DNA of 40,176 nt, from contig CANREH010000015.1 in NCBI GenBank assembly GCA_947629585.1, forward strand, positions 1 to 40,176. Direction: 5' to 3'. Positions within the stretch are counted from its first letter, which is position 1. Each line of letters starts with the position of its first letter. Positions 7,020 to 16,240 of this stretch are shown here, piece by piece. The notes below the pieces were generated by a model. That model saw only the letters and a program-made list of their open reading frames with translations, did no database searches and was not told the origin of the DNA. Source of the DNA: an uncultured Lachnospiraceae bacterium (lineage in GTDB: Bacteria; Bacillota; Clostridia; Lachnospirales; Lachnospiraceae). A program made the position numbers and the translations under genes.

Positions 7020-7418
7020 TTACTGCTCCACCAATTTCATTTTCCTTAAAACTTCCCTCAGCTTTTTTAAGCTGACCGGTTTGTTGGCATATCCGTTGCA
7101 GCCGAGCCGGGAAGCCTTCTGGATATATTCTTTTTCCGTCAGCGCGCTCATCATAATGATCTTGCTCCGGTTCTTCTTGTCCACCTGGTAGTGCGCCTCA
7201 ATCGCCCGCATGGACTCCAGCGCTTCTACGCCGTTGGTATTGGGCATCATAATGTCCAGACAGACCAGATCATAATATTCTTTCTTCTCGACTGCCGCAA
7301 GAAAAGCATCCACTGCCTCCGTCCCGTCTACGGCAATGTCAATCTCGCCAAACTGTTCTAAAAAATTTCCAATATATCTCCTGTTGACAAAATCATCGTC
7401 TACTATTAAGGCTTTCAT
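7020..7418 (-). CDS. Stand-alone CheY-like response regulator
   Basis: A single receiver domain of about 132 residues makes up this protein. Acidic residues occur in the first loop (VDDD, residues 6-9), the phosphoacceptor Asp is in CLDIMMP near residue 55, the Ser/Thr position in MMSALT, and the Lys in NKPVS. There is no output domain, so it should act by protein contact like CheY or as a phosphate relay. The start at 7418 is chosen because its ATG follows GGAGG by about 10 bases; the upstream TTG at 7421 is less likely. The gene overlaps the end of the CheA-like frame by 26 bases, marking them as a kinase-regulator pair. The target of the signal is not known. Confidence 0.85.
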   Translation of the reverse strand: MKALIVDDDFVNRRYIGNFLEQFGEIDIAVDGTEAVDAFLAAVEKKEYYDLVCLDIMMPNTNGVEALESMRAIEAHYQVDKKNRSKIIMMSALTEKEYIQKASRLGCNGYANKPVSLKKLREVLRKMKLVEQ

Positions 7419-8747
7419 CAATTAAGGCCCTCCTTACCTGATCATCATCTTTCCCGATATTGGTATCATACGCAATCTCCATCACAAAGGAAGTCCCTAC
7501 CCCATAAACGCTTTCAATTCTTATCGTGCCGCCGATTTCTTCCATAGCATGGCGCACCGCATCCATTCCGACCCCCCTGCCGGAATATTCATCCGCCTGT
7601 TCTTTTGTCGTAAATCCCGGAAGAAAGATCAGCTCAAACGCCTCCGGTTCCGTATATTCTTCATAGGGCTTTGACAGCAGCCCTTTTTCTTCTGCTTTAT
7701 CTAAGATCTCAAACATATCCAGCCCTTTTCCGTCGTCAGAGACACGGATACGGATGCCGGAACGGTTGCGCAGCTCCTCGATATCACGCTGACATGGCCC
7801 TTCAGCGGCTTCCCGGCTTCCCGCCGTTCCTCCGGCATCTCAATGCCGTGATCCACCGCATTCCGTACCAGATGGATCATCGCATTGGAAATCTTTTCCA
7901 TTTTTGTTTTTTCAATCGTAAGCTCCGTTCCGAGCACATGAAATTCCACATCCTTCTTCACATTCGCCAGCATTGTCTTTACCGTCATATCCAGCTTTGC
8001 CGCCATCAGGGTAAAGTCGGTGGAATGAATCCTCCACAGCCAGCTATCCAGCTCCCGCAGAATCACCTGCGCTTCCGGAGGCAGGAGATTGGTATATTTT
8101 AAAAGACGGATATTAATATTATCCAAAAGATCCATTTCCTCCACAGGCACCAGGATATGCTTCGGGCGTTTCGCCCCTTTTTCCTCCGGCTTATCCGGTT
8201 CCCTGGCAGCCTCTTTCCCGCCCGTCGGATAAGGCTCCGGCAGATATTCCTCTTTCTTTGGATCTTCTTTCGGCTCTTCCTCGCTGCTGATATAAAAAAA
8301 CGTCTCCTCCGGCTCTTCCTGCTCGAACGGCTCCTTCGGCGTCCCCTTTATTTCGGCAACATAGGAAAGGATGTCATTGGTCAGCTCTGCGCTGTCGCCG
8401 TCCGGTTTCTGCCCCTGAATTAATTTATGTAATTCTCCCTGGACAAAAGCAAGGCATTTTTCTATCAGCTCCAAAAAGCCTTCAAAATCCGTCACTCCGT
8501 TCGTTTCATCCCGATAGTAATAAAGCACCTTTTCTAATTCTCTTGCAGGCCTTGCAATATTTTCGTATAACATCATGGCAGCATCCGCTTTGATGGTATG
8601 GATATTCCGAAAAATCTCGTCTACCTGCTCACGCCCAAAAGCCTCCTTTTCTTTTCCTTCTTCTATATGATCTTCCAGTTCAGACACAATGGCGCTGACC
8701 TCTTCCAAAAAAATTTCCACCATCGGCTCTACGGTTCCTGTTTCCAT
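7393..8747 (-). pseudogene. CheA-like histidine kinase (HPt + HATPase), broken by a frameshift
   Basis: Two overlapping frames make up one kinase. The upstream frame (8747-7701) has an N-terminal HPt domain with the phosphorylatable His50 in NIHTIKADAAMM, an acidic linker near residues 130-190, a helical dimer region and the start of the ATPase domain (HLVRNAVDHGIEMPEERR). The downstream frame (to 7393) continues with VSDDGKGLDM and GRGVGMDAV, the G boxes. Homology switches frame near 7785: adding one base restores a continuous VDIEELRNRSG. The protein would have about 450 residues and lack the CheW-like domain of chemotaxis CheA, so it is a CheA-type relay kinase rather than a chemotaxis one. 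The break may be a true mutation, a sequencing error or, less likely, programmed frameshifting. Confidence 0.8.
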
Positions 8748-8751
8748 GAAA

Positions 8752-9828
8752 TTAGTCCCTTCTTAATTGACGTTGTATTTTATTAAAAATCTCCACAATA
8801 TCCGGATCAAAGCTTAACCCTGAATTCTCGTTAATAATTTCCATGCTTTCCTCATGCGTAAATGCCTCTTTATAGCAGCGTTCCCCTGTCAAGGTATCAT
8901 AAACATCCACAACGGACATAATCCTTGCCGCCAAAGGAATTTCCTTTTCCTTTAACTGGCAGGGATATCCTGTGCCGTCCCAGCGTTCATGATGGTAATA
9001 AGCGATATCTATCGCCATTTTAATAAATTCATTATGCTCCGAAGCGGCATAAATATCCATCAGGCTCTTTGCCCCAAGCTCCGTGTGCGTTTTCATGACA
9101 TCCATTTCTTCCTCTGTCAGCTTGCCCGGCTTTAACAGAATCCTGTCGGGAATCTTGATTTTTCCGATGTCGTGGAGCGGCGAGGCAATTTCAATCGTCT
9201 CAATAAAGCTCTGCGTAATTTCTTTTTCAAACACCGGGCTGAACTGTAAGCTCTGTGCTAAAAGCTTGCAGTTTTTCCCGACATTTTCCAAATGGTTGCC
9301 GATCGATTCATCCCTGGTCTCAGAAAGCTTCGCCAGGGCATAAATCATATTTTTTTGTTCATTCTGAATCATTTTTAACTGATCGGAAACCATTTTATGC
9401 AGCCGTTTGTTGTTCTGCTCCAGAGTCTGCTGCATCTTGAAAATTTTGATATGGGTATTGACGCGGGAAATGACCTCTACCATTTCAAACGGCTTTGTGA
9501 TAAAATCCACCGCCCCCAGCTCAAACCCCCTCTTTTTCTCTTCCGGAGCATCCAGCGCAGAAATAAAAATAATCGGAATCTCCTTTGTCCATGCCTCTTT
9601 TTTCAAAATCTCACAGAATTCAAAACCGTCCATATCCGGCATGGAAATGTCCAGAAGAATAAGCTGCGGAAGGCTGATGCGCATCGCTTCCATCGCCTGT
9701 TTCGCGCTCGTGACCGGACGCGGAAGATAACCGGCTTTTTTGATAATTTCCGTCAGGATAACCAGATTGGAAGCTACGTCATCCACAATCAGGATATTGG
9801 CTGCCCTGGCATTCCCCCTTAAATCCAT
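8752..9828 (-). CDS. Response regulator with HD-GYP output domain (putative c-di-GMP phosphodiesterase)
   Basis: This 358-residue protein has a receiver domain at residues 11-125, with Asp60 in LLDISMP as the phosphoacceptor and Lys112 in FITKPF. A coiled linker follows, then an HD-GYP domain at about 165-350: His219-Asp220 in PLHDIGKIKIPD, HHERWDGTGYP at 279-289 and PLAARIMSVVDVYD. Active HD-GYP enzymes hydrolyse cyclic di-GMP or related dinucleotides, and all the signature residues are present, so activity is likely. It sits 4 bases upstream of the CheA-like kinase and 18 bases downstream of the PAS kinase, either of which could phosphorylate it. The protein is soluble and probably cytoplasmic. 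Confidence 0.9.
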   Translation of the reverse strand: MDLRGNARAANILIVDDVASNLVILTEIIKKAGYLPRPVTSAKQAMEAMRISLPQLILLDISMPDMDGFEFCEILKKEAWTKEIPIIFISALDAPEEKKRGFELGAVDFITKPFEMVEVISRVNTHIKIFKMQQTLEQNNKRLHKMVSDQLKMIQNEQKNMIYALAKLSETRDESIGNHLENVGKNCKLLAQSLQFSPVFEKEITQSFIETIEIASPLHDIGKIKIPDRILLKPGKLTEEEMDVMKTHTELGAKSLMDIYAASEHNEFIKMAIDIAYYHHERWDGTGYPCQLKEKEIPLAARIMSVVDVYDTLTGERCYKEAFTHEESMEIINENSGLSFDPDIVEIFNKIQRQLRRD

Positions 9829-9846
9829 AGAATCTCCTCCCCCCTC

Positions 9847-11325
9847 TTATAAGGCAGCCTCCGCTTCTGCGATTGCAGCCTCCAGCTTATGGAACTGCTC
9901 CACTGATTTTTCATGATCTTCCTTGCGCACCGTCATCTCCAGCCGGAAAGCAAGACGCTTTAACGATGGATCGCCGCTTTCTACCAGCCGTTTTACGACG
10001 CCTGCAAAATTTTCCGCTTTTTCCCAGGTTCCCATGTCAATGCACAAAAGCATTTTTTCCATCGTAGCATGGATTTCTTCCAGATTATCTTTGGTTCCAA
10101 ACTGGAACATCTCTTCTATATCAGGAGCATCCTCCTCTGCATCCTCCGTGGCGCCGACGCTCATCAAATGGGACGTCTCATATACAAATTTCCCGGAAGG
10201 AAGGAAGTCCTCGGTGCTCTCACCGGAATCCGCCAGCTTTAAATGCAGCGAGAACGAAAAGGTGCTTCCTTTGTCCTTCACGCTGTCGATGGAAATCGTT
10301 CCGCCCATCAGCTCTACCAGCTCCTTACAGATAGAAAGGCCGAGCCCGGTTCCGCCAAACCTCCTTGTAATGGAAGCGTCCGCCTGGTAAAAGCTCTGGA
10401 ACAGCAGATCCTTTTTCTCCGGATCGATCCCGATTCCCGTATCCATCACCATAAAAAACAATTCAATCTCGCCGTCAATCTGCAGCGTTTTTGTGACCTG
10501 GATCGCAATCTGCCCGACCGAAGTAAACTTAATGGCATTGGAAATCAGGTTATTCAAAATCTGCTTAATGCACAGCTCATCCCCGATCAAATGCCTCGGG
10601 ATATCATCCGCCAGGTTCATCACAAAGCGCAGCCCTTTTTCGTTGACCGCATTACTGTGAAGCCCCATAACCTGCTCCATCAGTGCGCGGAAATCAAATT
10701 CCTTTTCTTCTATGGTGAACCGCCCTGCCTGCAGCTTGGAGAAATCCAGCAGGTTATTGATAATTTTAATCATATTGTCACAGCAGTCCACAATAATCTC
10801 CAGCGTCTTTCTCTGTTCGTTACTCACCTCTGTCCCCAGCAGGTTCTTTGCATGGCCGAGAATTCCGTTCACCGGGGTACGGAGCTCATGCGTGACATTG
10901 GCGACAAAATCGTTCCGGAACGTCGTCGCCTGCGCCACCTCCTCTTTTGCCTTGTGAATATCCTTTAACGCCTCTTTCTGTACCGCCATATTCCAGACGG
11001 AACACAGATAGACTTCTTTCTCAATCCCTATGCTGCTGATCTTGACATCCACAGGGAAACAGGTCTGGTTCTTTCGATAGGCAGAAGAAGAAAATCTTCC
11101 TTTTTCACACAAATCAGAAAACTTAGTATCTTCTGTAATTAACTGAGGAAAAATATCGCCGATGTTTACCCCTTCCAGGGAAGGATAACGAAGCTCATCC
11201 AAAGCCATTTTATTGGAATGAAAAATAACGCCTTCCCCGTCAAAAAGAAAAATCAGCTCCATAAGCCCGTCTAATACTCTCTGGAAATTATGTTCTAACG
11301 ATTCCTTTGTGTACTGATATTCCAT
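9847..11325 (-). CDS. Soluble PAS-domain histidine kinase
   Basis: In this 492-residue protein a PAS-like sensor domain occupies about residues 10-115, followed by a short coiled coil and the DHp helix with His146 in FVANVTHELRTPVNG. The HATPase domain follows at about 250-365, with NLISNAIKF, DTGIGI and FGGTGLGLSI as the N, G1 and G2 boxes. The last 70-80 residues form a helical acidic extension with no recognised catalytic His. It may be a degenerate HPt or a docking domain. There is no membrane segment, so the signal is intracellular. The start follows AGGAGG-like bases. It lies 10 bases after the unknown membrane-protein gene and 18 before the HD-GYP regulator, its probable partner. Confidence 0.9.
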   Translation of the reverse strand: MEYQYTKESLEHNFQRVLDGLMELIFLFDGEGVIFHSNKMALDELRYPSLEGVNIGDIFPQLITEDTKFSDLCEKGRFSSSAYRKNQTCFPVDVKISSIGIEKEVYLCSVWNMAVQKEALKDIHKAKEEVAQATTFRNDFVANVTHELRTPVNGILGHAKNLLGTEVSNEQRKTLEIIVDCCDNMIKIINNLLDFSKLQAGRFTIEEKEFDFRALMEQVMGLHSNAVNEKGLRFVMNLADDIPRHLIGDELCIKQILNNLISNAIKFTSVGQIAIQVTKTLQIDGEIELFFMVMDTGIGIDPEKKDLLFQSFYQADASITRRFGGTGLGLSICKELVELMGGTISIDSVKDKGSTFSFSLHLKLADSGESTEDFLPSGKFVYETSHLMSVGATEDAEEDAPDIEEMFQFGTKDNLEEIHATMEKMLLCIDMGTWEKAENFAGVVKRLVESGDPSLKRLAFRLEMTVRKEDHEKSVEQFHKLEAAIAEAEAAL

Positions 11326-11335
11326 TTCCTACCTC

Positions 11336-12529
11336 CTATTTTTTCTTTCTCTTTTTCTTTCCTGTCTGCTTTCCCTGCCGCTCTTCCATGACACGTTCCC
11401 TCTGCGCCCGGTAATACTGCCCGTAGTCTGCGCCGATCATGTTATACATAACCATCTGCCGGATCGTCTCGTCAAAAACCTCTTCATGGATATTGGCAGT
11501 CGTCATCCTCTTCAAAAGGCTCTGGATATTCTGTTTATATTCTTCTCCGTCAATCACCTGATCCCGCAGTAAGATCTGGTAACGGTGCCCTTCTTTGAAA
11601 TACTCGCTGTACCGATCAGAGGTCGTATATTGATCATAAACAATAAATTTCAGGTTCAGCAGCTCCATGACTTCCTTTGCGCACTTTTCCGAAACCTGGA
11701 TATCCGGTGCAATTTCATAGAGATTCTTCGCCTGCTGCGGCTGTCCCAGCTTATTCAGCCCAATATCATAATATTCCGGTATGTAGGAAGAAAAAATCGC
11801 ACTTTTTAAGGACGGCTCTCTGAGCTCCAGATACTCCTGCCAGGAATTTCCCGGCACAGCCCGCTTATACGTAATCGTGCTGACCGAAGAAGCCGGAAGC
11901 ACCAGCTTCCTTGTAGTTTCCTCCAGCAGCAGAAGATGGATTCCCCGTTTATCCTTCCAGAGATAAGCCGGACACTGCTTAATATCGTATTTCTTACTGT
12001 TATCAATCAAAATCGTAATATGGTTCTGTTTTACCTTATAATACTTTAAAAACATAACCACCTGTTCTTTCCCTGCGTCCTTCGGGAATACTTTTACCTT
12101 TTTAAAGCCCTTCGGCTTTTTCTTCTTTGGATCTTTCTGCATTCTTTCGGGAAGATTAATATGAAATTTTTTCAGGAAAGCGGAAAAGCTCCAGTGCCTT
12201 TTTTGCGTTTCCTGCTCCTGTGCCGGGGCGATCTCCTCCTCGTCCTCTTCATCCTCCTCCGGATTTTCTTTCTCCGATTCTTCCATGAAAAATTTTTCAG
12301 GAGAATCTTCCTCCTCCGGTATCTCTTCATCCGCCAGGCGGCTCAGCAAAAACAAATCCAGGCCAATCATGGCAACTCCGAGAACCGCATGGGCAATCGC
12401 CCGGTTCGTATAGGCGGATGCAAATAAAACTGCCGCCCCCGCAAATAAAAGGATGATTAACAGCGTATACGCCGCCAGCTTTTTATCGCCATAGCGGATC
12501 GTATTCCAAAGTTTTTTTAAAAATTCCAT
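11336..12529 (-). CDS. Membrane-anchored protein of unknown function
   Basis: I do not recognise this 397-residue family. Two hydrophobic helices lie at about residues 19-38 and 46-65. They are followed by a very acidic stretch (about 68-110, runs of Glu/Asp), a basic patch (about 130-150, Lys-rich) and a soluble alpha/beta domain of roughly 230 residues. The tail ends in a run of Lys/Arg. The soluble part has no visible catalytic motif. It is 15 bases downstream of accDA and 10 bases upstream of the PAS kinase, so it physically bridges the lipid-synthesis and signalling blocks. A role as a membrane-side adaptor is possible but unproven. Confidence 0.6.
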   Translation of the reverse strand: MEFLKKLWNTIRYGDKKLAAYTLLIILLFAGAAVLFASAYTNRAIAHAVLGVAMIGLDLFLLSRLADEEIPEEEDSPEKFFMEESEKENPEEDEEDEEEIAPAQEQETQKRHWSFSAFLKKFHINLPERMQKDPKKKKPKGFKKVKVFPKDAGKEQVVMFLKYYKVKQNHITILIDNSKKYDIKQCPAYLWKDKRGIHLLLLEETTRKLVLPASSVSTITYKRAVPGNSWQEYLELREPSLKSAIFSSYIPEYYDIGLNKLGQPQQAKNLYEIAPDIQVSEKCAKEVMELLNLKFIVYDQYTTSDRYSEYFKEGHRYQILLRDQVIDGEEYKQNIQSLLKRMTTANIHEEVFDETIRQMVMYNMIGADYGQYYRAQRERVMEERQGKQTGKKKRKKK

Positions 12530-12544
12530 CTTTTCTTACCTCTT

Positions 12545-14368
12545 TTAAAAATCACGAAAACGATGATACCGCAGCTCTACGATATCGTCTTCTTTTTTTA
12601 TCATATAGTCCTGCAGAAAGGAAAGAAGCTTTTCCTTGATAAACATGGCAGCATCTTCCATTGTTTCCTGTGTAATCGGCTCTTTTTCCGGCACAATGGT
12701 TTCAATAATGCCCAGCCTGCGCAAATCCGACGCCGTCATTTTCATGACCGTAGCCGCCTCGTCCGCACGCTTGCTGTCCTTCCATAAAATAGAAGCAAAT
12801 CCTTCCGGGGAGAGAACCGTATACGTAGCGTTTTCCATCATCCAGACCTCATTGGAAACCGCCATAGCAAGAGCCCCGCCGCTGCCACCTTCCCCAATCA
12901 TAATGGTAAGGATCGGTACGGTAATCGCCGACATTTCCGCCAGATTTCTCGCAATTGCCTCCCCCTGCCCGCGTTCCTCCGCTTCAATCCCGCAAAACGC
13001 TCCCGGCGTATCAACAAAACAGATGATTGGACGTTTAAACTTCTCTGCTTCTTTCATCAGGCGGAGCGCCTTCCGGTAGCCTTCCGGGTACGGCATGCCA
13101 AAATTCCGCATAATGTTTTCTTTGGTATTATGGCCCTTCTGCTGCCCGATGACCGTGACCGGCTGATGCCCGAACATGGCGACGCCGCCGACAATCGAAC
13201 GGTCGTCCCGGAATGCCCTGTCCCCATGCAGCTCATAGAAATGGGTAAACAGCCGTTTCATATAATCAACAGCCGTCGGACGCTCCGCCCTGCGGGAAAT
13301 CTGCACCCGGTCCCATGCAGAATAATTCTGCAGATCATTTTTTAAGCGCTGCTTTCCTTCCTCCGCCGAACCTGCAGGGATCATCTCGCTCTCTTCATTA
13401 TGGAGAAAAAACTCATCCGGGGATTCCCAGAGCTGCCGGTTTTTATACTCCTCCAGTTCATCCATCACCTTTGCATATAACTCCGGGGTCTGCTTTGTCC
13501 TGGTATGCAGGCGCAGAAGCCTTGCCAGAATCCGCTTTAAATTCTGCCTGGTAACGACATTGTCAATCAGCCCATGCTCCAGTAAAAATTCTGAACGCTG
13601 GAACCCCTCCGGCAAATCCTGTCCAATCGTCTGCTTAATGACCCGGGGACCTGCAAACCCTATCAGCGCGCCCGGCTCGGCTAAGATAATGTCGCCCAGC
13701 ATGGCAAAGCTTGCCGTAACCCCTCCGGTCGTCGGATCGGTAAGGACGGAAATATACAAAAGCCCCGCATCGCTGTGCTTTTTTAAGGCCGCCGACGTTT
13801 TTGCCATCTGCATCAGGGAAACAATTCCCTCCTGCATCCTGGCGCCGCCGGAACAGGAAAACAGGATCACCGGCTTTTTCTGCTTTGTCGCACGCTCTAC
13901 GGCCCTGGTAATCTTCTCCCCGACGACATGACCCATGCTTCCCATCAGGAACGCGGTATCACAGACACCGATCACGACATCCCGCCTTCCGATTTTTCCG
14001 GTCCCGGTAATTACCGCCTCATCTAACCCGGTCATGCGCTGTAACTGCTTTACTTTGTCTTCATAACCGTGGAATCCCAGCGGATCGCCGTTTTCAATTC
14101 CGGTATCCCATTCCACAAAGGTATCGGGATCAAGCACCATCTCAATGCGTTCTCTTGCGCCTATCCTTACGTGATAGCCGCACTTCGGGCAGACGGAAAG
14201 ATTTTCTTCCAAATCCTCAGAATAAACCAGTTCCCCGCACCCCGGACATTTCTGCCACATTCCTTCCGGCACGGCAGGCTCCTGCCCGTCCCCGCTGCCG
14301 CGGTCCTGTTCCGTCTCCTCCTCCACGGAAATATAGGTGGTTTTTTTGAACATATCCTTAAACGTCAT
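12545..14368 (-). CDS. accDA: Acetyl-CoA carboxylase carboxyltransferase, fused beta and alpha subunits
   Basis: This single 607-residue frame contains both carboxyltransferase subunits. The AccD half comes first, with a zinc ribbon (Cys41, Cys44, Cys60, Cys63) and the CSGGARMQEG active-site segment. The AccA half starts at about residue 330 with recognisable VDTPGAFCG and GEGGSGGALAM motifs. The enzyme moves the carboxyl group from biotin on AccB to acetyl-CoA, giving malonyl-CoA for fatty-acid elongation. The subunits are separate proteins in E. coli and Bacillus, but an in-frame fusion is seen in some Clostridia, and here the linker is intact. It follows accC by 31 bases and lies last in the lipid block. 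No frameshift or missing motif is visible. Confidence 0.93.
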   Translation of the reverse strand: MTFKDMFKKTTYISVEEETEQDRGSGDGQEPAVPEGMWQKCPGCGELVYSEDLEENLSVCPKCGYHVRIGARERIEMVLDPDTFVEWDTGIENGDPLGFHGYEDKVKQLQRMTGLDEAVITGTGKIGRRDVVIGVCDTAFLMGSMGHVVGEKITRAVERATKQKKPVILFSCSGGARMQEGIVSLMQMAKTSAALKKHSDAGLLYISVLTDPTTGGVTASFAMLGDIILAEPGALIGFAGPRVIKQTIGQDLPEGFQRSEFLLEHGLIDNVVTRQNLKRILARLLRLHTRTKQTPELYAKVMDELEEYKNRQLWESPDEFFLHNEESEMIPAGSAEEGKQRLKNDLQNYSAWDRVQISRRAERPTAVDYMKRLFTHFYELHGDRAFRDDRSIVGGVAMFGHQPVTVIGQQKGHNTKENIMRNFGMPYPEGYRKALRLMKEAEKFKRPIICFVDTPGAFCGIEAEERGQGEAIARNLAEMSAITVPILTIMIGEGGSGGALAMAVSNEVWMMENATYTVLSPEGFASILWKDSKRADEAATVMKMTASDLRRLGIIETIVPEKEPITQETMEDAAMFIKEKLLSFLQDYMIKKEDDIVELRYHRFRDF

Positions 14369-14399
14369 TGTTTACCCCTTCTCTGACCAGCAGCCCGGC

Positions 14400-15743
14400 T
14401 TACATAGCAAAATAATCCTGGATAAAATGGGTGCTGATGTCTCCCGCAATAAATTTTTCATGGCTGATAATTTCATATAAAAAGTCCAGGTTCGTATCCA
14501 CGCCGTCAATGATGATTTCCCCCAGCGCCGTCTCCATCTTCCGGATCGCCTCCGTCCTTGTCTTATCATGAACGATGACCTTTAAGATCATGGAATCATA
14601 ATACGGCGGAATTTCATAGTCCTGGTAAACCGCAGTATCAATCCTGACGCCGTTGCCTCCCGGGATATGGAACCTCTTAACCGTTCCCGGACAGGGCATA
14701 AAATTCTTTGCCGGGTTTTCCGCATTGATCCGGCACTCCATAGCATGGCCGGACAGACGGATATCCTCCTGGCGGTAAGAAAGCGTCTCCCCCTGGGCAA
14801 TCCGAATCTGCTCTTTTACCAGATCTAACCCGCTGACCATCTCCGTTACCGGATGCTCTACCTGGATGCGGGTATTCATTTCCATAAAATAAAATTCCCC
14901 GCTTTTATCTAAAAGGAACTCTACCGTGCCTGCGCTTTCATATCCCGCCGCCTTAGCTGCAAGAACCGCTGCAGAGCCCATACGTTTTCTCAAGTCTTCG
15001 TCAATAACCGAAGAAGGGGATTCTTCGATCATCTTCTGGCAGCGTCTCTGGATGGAACAGTCCCTTTCCCCTAAATGAATGACACTACCATATTTATCGG
15101 CAAGAATTTGAAATTCAATATGCCTCGGCGCAATAATATATTTTTCCAGATACATCGCATTGTCACCAAAAGCATTGACAGACTCCTGCTGCGCCGTATG
15201 AAAACAGGAAAGGAAGTCCTCCTCTTTTTCAACAATCCTCATTCCTTTCCCGCCGCCGCCGCTGGAAGCCTTGACAATGACAGGATAGCCGATGCTGTCC
15301 GCCAGTTTTTTCGCTTCCTCCGCAAGCAGCACCGGCTCTTCGCTGCCAGGCACCACCGGGATGCCTGCCGCCTGCATCGTTTTTCTTGCTTCGGATTTAT
15401 TTCCCATACGGCCAATCACTTCGGAAGATGGCCCAATAAACTTAATATTGCATTTTTCACACATAGCGGCAAATTTGGCGTTTTCCGATAAAAAACCAAA
15501 CCCCGGGTGGATGGCGTCCGCCTTTGTGATGACCGTTGCGCTGATAATCTGCTCCATGTTCAGGTAGCTGTCTTTGGAAGGGGCAGGGCCGATACAGATG
15601 CTCTCGTCTGCAAGCTGCGTATGAAGCGCTTCCCTGTCCGCCTCAGAATAGACAGCAACCGTCTTAATGCCAAGTTCCCTGCACGCGCGGATAATACGGA
15701 CAGCAATTTCCCCTCTGTTCGCAATCAAAATCTTATGAAACAT
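14400..15743 (-). CDS. accC: Biotin carboxylase subunit of acetyl-CoA carboxylase
   Basis: This 447-residue ATP-grasp enzyme uses bicarbonate and ATP to carboxylate the biotin carried by AccB. The N-terminal domain begins with FHKILIANRGEIAVRI, the ATP-binding glycine loop reads KASSGGGGKGMRIV near residue 160, and ERDCSIQRRCQK is near 228. The MNTRIQVEHPVTE catalytic segment is near 290. Length and motifs are typical. It lies between fabZ and accDA. The 56-base gap to fabZ contains an 8-cytosine run on the plus strand (15789-15796). AAGGAG lies about 12 bases before the start, slightly farther than usual. Confidence 0.95.
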   Translation of the reverse strand: MFHKILIANRGEIAVRIIRACRELGIKTVAVYSEADREALHTQLADESICIGPAPSKDSYLNMEQIISATVITKADAIHPGFGFLSENAKFAAMCEKCNIKFIGPSSEVIGRMGNKSEARKTMQAAGIPVVPGSEEPVLLAEEAKKLADSIGYPVIVKASSGGGGKGMRIVEKEEDFLSCFHTAQQESVNAFGDNAMYLEKYIIAPRHIEFQILADKYGSVIHLGERDCSIQRRCQKMIEESPSSVIDEDLRKRMGSAAVLAAKAAGYESAGTVEFLLDKSGEFYFMEMNTRIQVEHPVTEMVSGLDLVKEQIRIAQGETLSYRQEDIRLSGHAMECRINAENPAKNFMPCPGTVKRFHIPGGNGVRIDTAVYQDYEIPPYYDSMILKVIVHDKTRTEAIRKMETALGEIIIDGVDTNLDFLYEIISHEKFIAGDISTHFIQDYFAM

Positions 15744-15799
15744 ACTCTGGCATTTCTCCTTCTTTTAAATTTATCAGATGGGAGAAGACCCCCCCCTCT

Positions 15800-16222
15800 T
15801 TATTGTACTGCAAATGTCAGTTCCGCTATACAGGCTGTTTTCCCGTTTACCGTTGCTTTTGCGCTTCCCACCCCGATCGGGCCTTTTCTTTTGATAATTT
15901 CACATTCCAGCTTCAGGACATCGCCCGGAACGACTTTCTGCTTAAATTTTGCGGAGTTAATCCCGCCAAAATAGGCAGTTTTCCCCTTATTTTCTTCCAT
16001 GCTTAAAATGGCGACCGCGCCTACCTGCGCCAGCGCCTCAATCTGGAGAACCCCCGGCATAACCGGCTCCCCCGGAAAATGCCCCTGAAAATACGGCTCG
16101 TTATAAGAAACATTTTTATATCCGACCGCCCTTACGCCCGGTTCCAGCTCCTCAATCCTGTCTACCAGAAGAAACGGCTGGCGGTGCGGAATAATGTCCA
16201 TAATCTCTTTAATATCCAACAT
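15800..16222 (-). CDS. fabZ: 3-hydroxyacyl-ACP dehydratase FabZ
   Basis: This 140-residue hot-dog-fold enzyme removes water from 3-hydroxyacyl-ACP to give trans-2-enoyl-ACP in each elongation cycle. The catalytic pair is visible as His48 and Glu62 in [20 protein letters not shown]. It begins with [14 protein letters not shown], as FabZ proteins do, and its length is normal. FabZ, not FabA, fits an anaerobe that uses FabK. The gene is 18 bases downstream of accB and 56 upstream of accC. No separate unsaturated-acid enzyme (FabN or FabM) is seen in the window. Confidence 0.95.
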   Translation of the reverse strand: MLDIKEIMDIIPHRQPFLLVDRIEELEPGVRAVGYKNVSYNEPYFQGHFPGEPVMPGVLQIEALAQVGAVAILSMEENKGKTAYFGGINSAKFKQKVVPGDVLKLECEIIKRKGPIGVGSAKATVNGKTACIAELTFAVQ

Positions 16223-16240
16223 GTTCTCCCCTCCATTTCC

